A stretch of DNA of 64,000 nucleotides from Thalassovita sp. (GTDB lineage Bacteria > Pseudomonadota > Alphaproteobacteria > Rhodobacterales > Rhodobacteraceae), in the NCBI RefSeq assembly GCF_963691685.1, contig NZ_OY829290.1:868001-932000 (forward strand), written 5' to 3'. Below the pieces are notes generated by a model. It did not search any database and was not told the origin of the DNA. It saw nothing but the letters and a program-made list of their open reading frames with translations. Position numbers and translations under genes: made by a program. Position 1 is the first letter of the stretch. Each line of letters opens with the position of its first letter. Below, piece by piece: positions 60,978 to 64,000 of this stretch.

Positions 60978-61940
60978 ATGAGTAGCATTCAATCCCGCAT
61001 CGTTCGTTATGGTGAGCTGCGCCCGTGCAAAACCGCCTTCATCGACGCCCATACCCCGGGCAGCGACCAGAAGGAAAACTTCACCATTGTGGGTGGAGGC
61101 GTGTCCGAAAGCCCGGATCAGCACGTCCATATCACTGATAAAATCGGCTTCAACATCGGCGCGGCAGGCCAGCCGCCGAAGTGCCGCAATTCCCTGCACA
61201 GCCACACCACGGCTGAGGTGTTCTTTGTCGCCAAGGGGCGCTGGCGCTTCTTCTGGGGGCGCTATGGTGATGCGGGGGAGTTCATTGCCGAAGAAGGCGA
61301 TATCTTCAACATCCCCACCGGCATTTTCCGCGGCTTTGAAAACGTGGGTCAGGACTACGGAATGATCATGTCGATCCTGGGCGGTGATGACGCCGGTGGC
61401 GGGGTGACCTGGGCGCCGCAGGTGATTGAGGACGCGCAGGCGCATGGTCTGATGCTGGGCAACAACGGCGTGCTTTACGACAGCAAGAAGGGTGAGGAAC
61501 TGCCGCACAATGTACAGCCCATGCCATTGCTGAGCGAAGAAGAGCTGAAAGCCTATCCTGAGGTGCCTGTCAGTGACGTGATCGGGCATTACGTCGCCCG
61601 CTACTGGGATCTGATGGCGCTGTCGTCCAAAGCCCCGGCGGCGGTGATCGGGGAAAACGCCCTGATCAAGGACAAGCCGGGTTTTGACGTGGATTTCCTC
61701 AGCCGTGGTTCCGCCATGACCCAGATGGTGCAGGCAGACCGGCCGGTGGTTCTGATGCCGGCCAGCGGCCATTGGCGCATTGTGATTGAGGATGTTGAGG
61801 TAACGCTGTCCAGCGGTGACACGGCGGTTGTGATGCCGGGCGAAAGCTACAGCGCTGCGCCCTCCATGACCGGTGAGGCGGGGCTTTATCGGATCACCGC
61901 CACCGATGATCCGGCCGGTGCCACCTGGACAGGCGCTTAA
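60978..61940 (+). CDS. Bicupin protein, possible ring-cleaving or isomerising enzyme
   Basis: 320 aa with two cupin domains. The N-terminal one keeps metal ligands: NSLHSHTTAEVFFVAKGRW (His, His, Glu) and GDIFNIPTGIFRGFEN in place of the last His (Phe-Arg), so the fourth ligand is not certain. The second (~225-315; MVQADRPVVLMPASGHWRI, SGDTAVVMPGESYS) lacks His ligands and is likely structural. Relatives are dioxygenases or isomerases; neither can be assigned. Preceded by a 150-bp gap with a palindrome, so it may start a sub-operon. Confidence 0.75.
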   Translation: MSSIQSRIVRYGELRPCKTAFIDAHTPGSDQKENFTIVGGGVSESPDQHVHITDKIGFNIGAAGQPPKCRNSLHSHTTAEVFFVAKGRWRFFWGRYGDAGEFIAEEGDIFNIPTGIFRGFENVGQDYGMIMSILGGDDAGGGVTWAPQVIEDAQAHGLMLGNNGVLYDSKKGEELPHNVQPMPLLSEEELKAYPEVPVSDVIGHYVARYWDLMALSSKAPAAVIGENALIKDKPGFDVDFLSRGSAMTQMVQADRPVVLMPASGHWRIVIEDVEVTLSSGDTAVVMPGESYSAAPSMTGEAGLYRITATDDPAGATWTGA

Positions 61941-62002
61941 GCGTTAAGACAGCAGGTCCGGCGCAGGTCGGGCCTGACATCTACCTGAGGGGAGGACGCA
62001 GA

Positions 62003-63124
62003 ATGACCAAGATCAAAACCACACATGTCGGTTCATTGCCACGCAGCCAGGAGGTGGTGGATTTCATCTTTGCCCGTGAAAATGAAACCGCGTATGACCC
62101 CGCAGCCTTTGATGCGGCGATGACTGCGGCGGTTTCTGAAACGGTGCGCAAACAGGTGGCGGCGGGGGTGGATATCGTCTCGGACGGGGAAACCTCCAAG
62201 ATCTCCTACGCCACTTACGTGAAAGACCGCTACACCGGGTTTGCAGGCGACAGCCCGCGCAATGCACCGGCAGATCTGAAGATGTTTCCGGGCTTTCTGC
62301 AGCGGATCGCTGATGATGGTGGCACGCCGCAATATGCCCGGCCCATGTGTGTGGGCGAGGTGACCTCAAAAGGGCAGGGGGAGTTGCAGAAGGACATCGC
62401 CAACCTCAAGGCGGCGATGGCGGAACATGGGGCGGAACGCGGCTTCATGAATGCAGCCAGCCCCGGTGTGATTTCACTGTTCCTGCAAAACGATTTCTAC
62501 AAAACCCGTGAGGCCTATCTGGCCGCCCTCGCCGATGCGATGCGCGAGGAATATGAAACCATCGTGGCGGCGGGATTGGATCTGCAACTGGATTGCCCGG
62601 ATCTGGCACTATCACGCCATATGCTGTTCAACGATCTGAGCGATGCTGAGTTCGTCAAGGTCGCCAACATGCATGTGGAGGCGCTGAACCACGCGCTGCA
62701 GAATGTACCGGCGGACAGGGTACGGGTGCATATCTGCTGGGGCAATTATGAGGGACCGCATTGCTGTGACATCCCGATGGACAAGGTCTTCTCTACTTTG
62801 ATGGCGACCAAATCGCGGTATGTGCTGTTTGAAACCTCAAACCCGCGTCACGCCCACGAATGGACTGTGTTCCGCGACCGCCGTGCTGAGATCCCCGACG
62901 ACAAAGTGCTGGTGCCGGGTGTGGTGGATACGACCACCAACTTTGTGGAACATCCCGAACTGGTGGCGCAGCGGATTGACCGATTCACTAGCATCGTTGG
63001 GCGGGACCGGGTGATCGCCGGATCTGACTGCGGCTTTGGCACCTTTGCAGGCTTTGGCGCGGTGGATCCCGATATCGCCTATGCCAAACTGGCCGCCCTG
63101 TCAGAAGGGGCCGCCCTGCTGTGA
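62003..63124 (+). CDS. MetE C-terminal-like (methionine synthase II family) protein
   Basis: 373 aa, one TIM barrel resembling the catalytic half of cobalamin-independent methionine synthase. N-terminus THVGSLPRSQEV; zinc ligands His and Cys in RVHICWGNYEG, Glu in YVLFETSNPRH, Cys in IAGSDCGFGTF. It lacks the MetE N-terminal barrel, so it is not a normal methionine synthase. Relatives move methyl or alkyl groups to or from thiols, including epoxyalkane:CoM transferase. In a catabolic operon it may remove a methyl or alkyl group from the substrate. The stop overlaps the hydrolase GTG. Confidence 0.88.
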   Translation: MTKIKTTHVGSLPRSQEVVDFIFARENETAYDPAAFDAAMTAAVSETVRKQVAAGVDIVSDGETSKISYATYVKDRYTGFAGDSPRNAPADLKMFPGFLQRIADDGGTPQYARPMCVGEVTSKGQGELQKDIANLKAAMAEHGAERGFMNAASPGVISLFLQNDFYKTREAYLAALADAMREEYETIVAAGLDLQLDCPDLALSRHMLFNDLSDAEFVKVANMHVEALNHALQNVPADRVRVHICWGNYEGPHCCDIPMDKVFSTLMATKSRYVLFETSNPRHAHEWTVFRDRRAEIPDDKVLVPGVVDTTTNFVEHPELVAQRIDRFTSIVGRDRVIAGSDCGFGTFAGFGAVDPDIAYAKLAALSEGAALL

Positions 63125-63819
63125 AGACCCCTTTGGTGATGATCCCAGGCATGATGTGTGACGCCCGGCTCTGGGCGCCGCAGGTGGCGGCGTTTTCAGC
63201 CGGGCGCAGCGTGGTGCTGGCCGATATTTCCACGGCTGAAACGATGGAAGATCTGGCTGCCGGGATCCTGCGTGACGCGCCGGAACGGTTTGCGCTGGCC
63301 GGGCTGTCGATGGGCGGGATCGTCGCGATGGAGGTGCTGCTGCAGGCGCCGCACCGGGTGGAACGGCTGGCGCTGTTGGACACCAACCACAGGGCCGAAC
63401 TTGACGAGGTAAAATCCAATCGTCTGCCGCAGATTGCTGCGGTGAAGGCGGGCCGTCTGGCTGAGGTGATGCGCGAAGAGATGAAGCCACGCTATCTGGG
63501 CTACGGGGCCCGGCGGGCGGATATTCTGGCGCTCTGTATGGATATGGCGCTGGATCTGGGGCCGGAGGTGTTTCTGCGCCAGTCCGCCGCGCTGATGGCG
63601 CGCCCGGATCAGACGCTGGTGCTGCGCCAAACACGGGTGCCGACGCTGGTGCTCTGTGGCAGCGGCGATGTGCTCTGCCCTGTGTCGCGCCATCAGGAGA
63701 TGGCCGCGATGATACAAAACGCCACTTTGGAAGTGATTGAGGGCGCGGGGCATTTGCCACCGCTGGAACGCCCGAATTTAACAAATGCCGCGATGGAACG
63801 CTGGCTGGAGGAGACGTGA
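63121..63819 (+). CDS. Alpha/beta-hydrolase
   Basis: 232 aa from GTG 63121 (GTGA overlap). Nucleophile elbow GLSMGGIVAME (Ser), acid in LVLCGSGDVLCPVS (Asp), His in EGAGHLPPLERP. The cap domain is short. Likely an esterase, lactonase or C-C hydrolase acting on a late intermediate. Its stop overlaps the next ATG. Confidence 0.9.
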   Translation: MKTPLVMIPGMMCDARLWAPQVAAFSAGRSVVLADISTAETMEDLAAGILRDAPERFALAGLSMGGIVAMEVLLQAPHRVERLALLDTNHRAELDEVKSNRLPQIAAVKAGRLAEVMREEMKPRYLGYGARRADILALCMDMALDLGPEVFLRQSAALMARPDQTLVLRQTRVPTLVLCGSGDVLCPVSRHQEMAAMIQNATLEVIEGAGHLPPLERPNLTNAAMERWLEET

Positions 63820-64000
63820 TGACGCCAACCCTATTGGAGCTTTTGCGGCGGGTGGATACGCCGACGGTCTGCAACGCAATCGAGGTGGCCCAGGGCAAAC
63901 GCGGCTTTGATCAGTTTACCCGTGGCACGATGCAGTGTTCGGACCCTGATGGCGGCGCGATGGTTGGTTATGCCCGCACCGCCAAGATCGCCGCAGTCGC
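63819..64000 (+). CDS. RraA-like aldolase, N-terminal part (runs off the window)
   Basis: Open from ATG 63819 (overlapping the hydrolase TGA) to the right edge: LLELLRRVDTPTVCNAIEV and GAMVGYARTAKIAAV are the start of the RraA/4-hydroxy-4-methyl-2-oxoglutarate aldolase family. The active-site part lies beyond the window. It would supply a C-C cleavage step yielding pyruvate or a similar product. Confidence 0.8.
   Translation, partial: MTPTLLELLRRVDTPTVCNAIEVAQGKRGFDQFTRGTMQCSDPDGGAMVGYARTAKIAAV

Noticed and set aside
1..64000. tRNA or attachment-site search for an integrative element
   Set aside because: I saw no tRNA-like cloverleaf or tRNA 3'-end repeat beside the recombinase; absence by eye is weak and would need a tRNA scan.

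Overview
The window looks like an alphaproteobacterial replicon of the Rhodobacterales/Roseobacter type. This is inferred from the TRAP and CUT1 ABC importers, the FCD-type GntR and LacI regulators, the dense catabolic operons with ATGA start/stop overlaps and the high GC of the right half. No rRNA, tRNA, CRISPR array or replication gene was recognised. The left ~32 kb is a mosaic of insertion sequences and broken genes of mixed base composition; the right ~26 kb is a nearly uninterrupted, GC-rich set of catabolic operons.

Left part (1-32.5 kb). A tyrosine recombinase running in from the left edge is followed by a decayed second recombinase. Its 3' part and the decayed copy form one arm of an 854-bp inverted repeat (1137-1990 and 11803-12656). 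The arms enclose an island with a BLUF blue-light photoreceptor, a hybrid histidine kinase, a chemotaxis receptor, a receiver-like protein, a PstS-like fragment and an HlyD fragment. Next is a minus-strand beta-oxidation cluster (thiolase, FadJ-like protein, quinone-oxidoreductase-like MDR, TetR, 2,4-dienoyl-CoA-reductase-like SDR, hotdog thioesterase); the divergent acyl-CoA synthetase gene is cut off by an IS3 element, which itself carries an IS110-family element. A GlxA-type AraC regulator is split by another IS3 element with a clean 3-bp target duplication. At least five IS types or subtypes are present: an IS3 element in three nearly identical 1.2-kb copies plus fragments, two further IS3 types, one IS110 element and several IS5-family elements, four of them flanked by a 4-bp CTAG or TTAA duplication.

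Middle (32.5-48.5 kb). An RND efflux pump and its adaptor are followed by what I read as an unsaturated-uronate uptake and catabolism locus: TRAP transporter, RraA-like aldolase, FCD-type GntR regulator, KdgF-like cupin, PfkB/KdgK-type kinase and an SDR that could reduce the keto-uronate. Three promoter regions share an AT-rich TTTGTAAAnATTTGTA-type repeat, so this is probably one regulon. A four-gene iron-siderophore ABC transporter comes next.

Right part (48.5-64 kb). This is the most unusual piece. A LacI regulator and two near-palindromic operators sit with a CUT1 sugar/polyol-type ABC importer and an odd enzyme set: four NTF2/SnoaL-like proteins carrying seven such domains, a histidinol-dehydrogenase-family oxidoreductase, an SDR, an amidohydrolase-2 lactonase-type enzyme, a bicupin, a MetE-C-terminal-type (methionine synthase II) protein, an alpha/beta hydrolase and the start of an RraA-like aldolase. 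Overlapping start/stop codons show it is built as one system. I do not recognise a described pathway with this combination; the substrate is unknown, and it is the best candidate here for an undescribed catabolic system.
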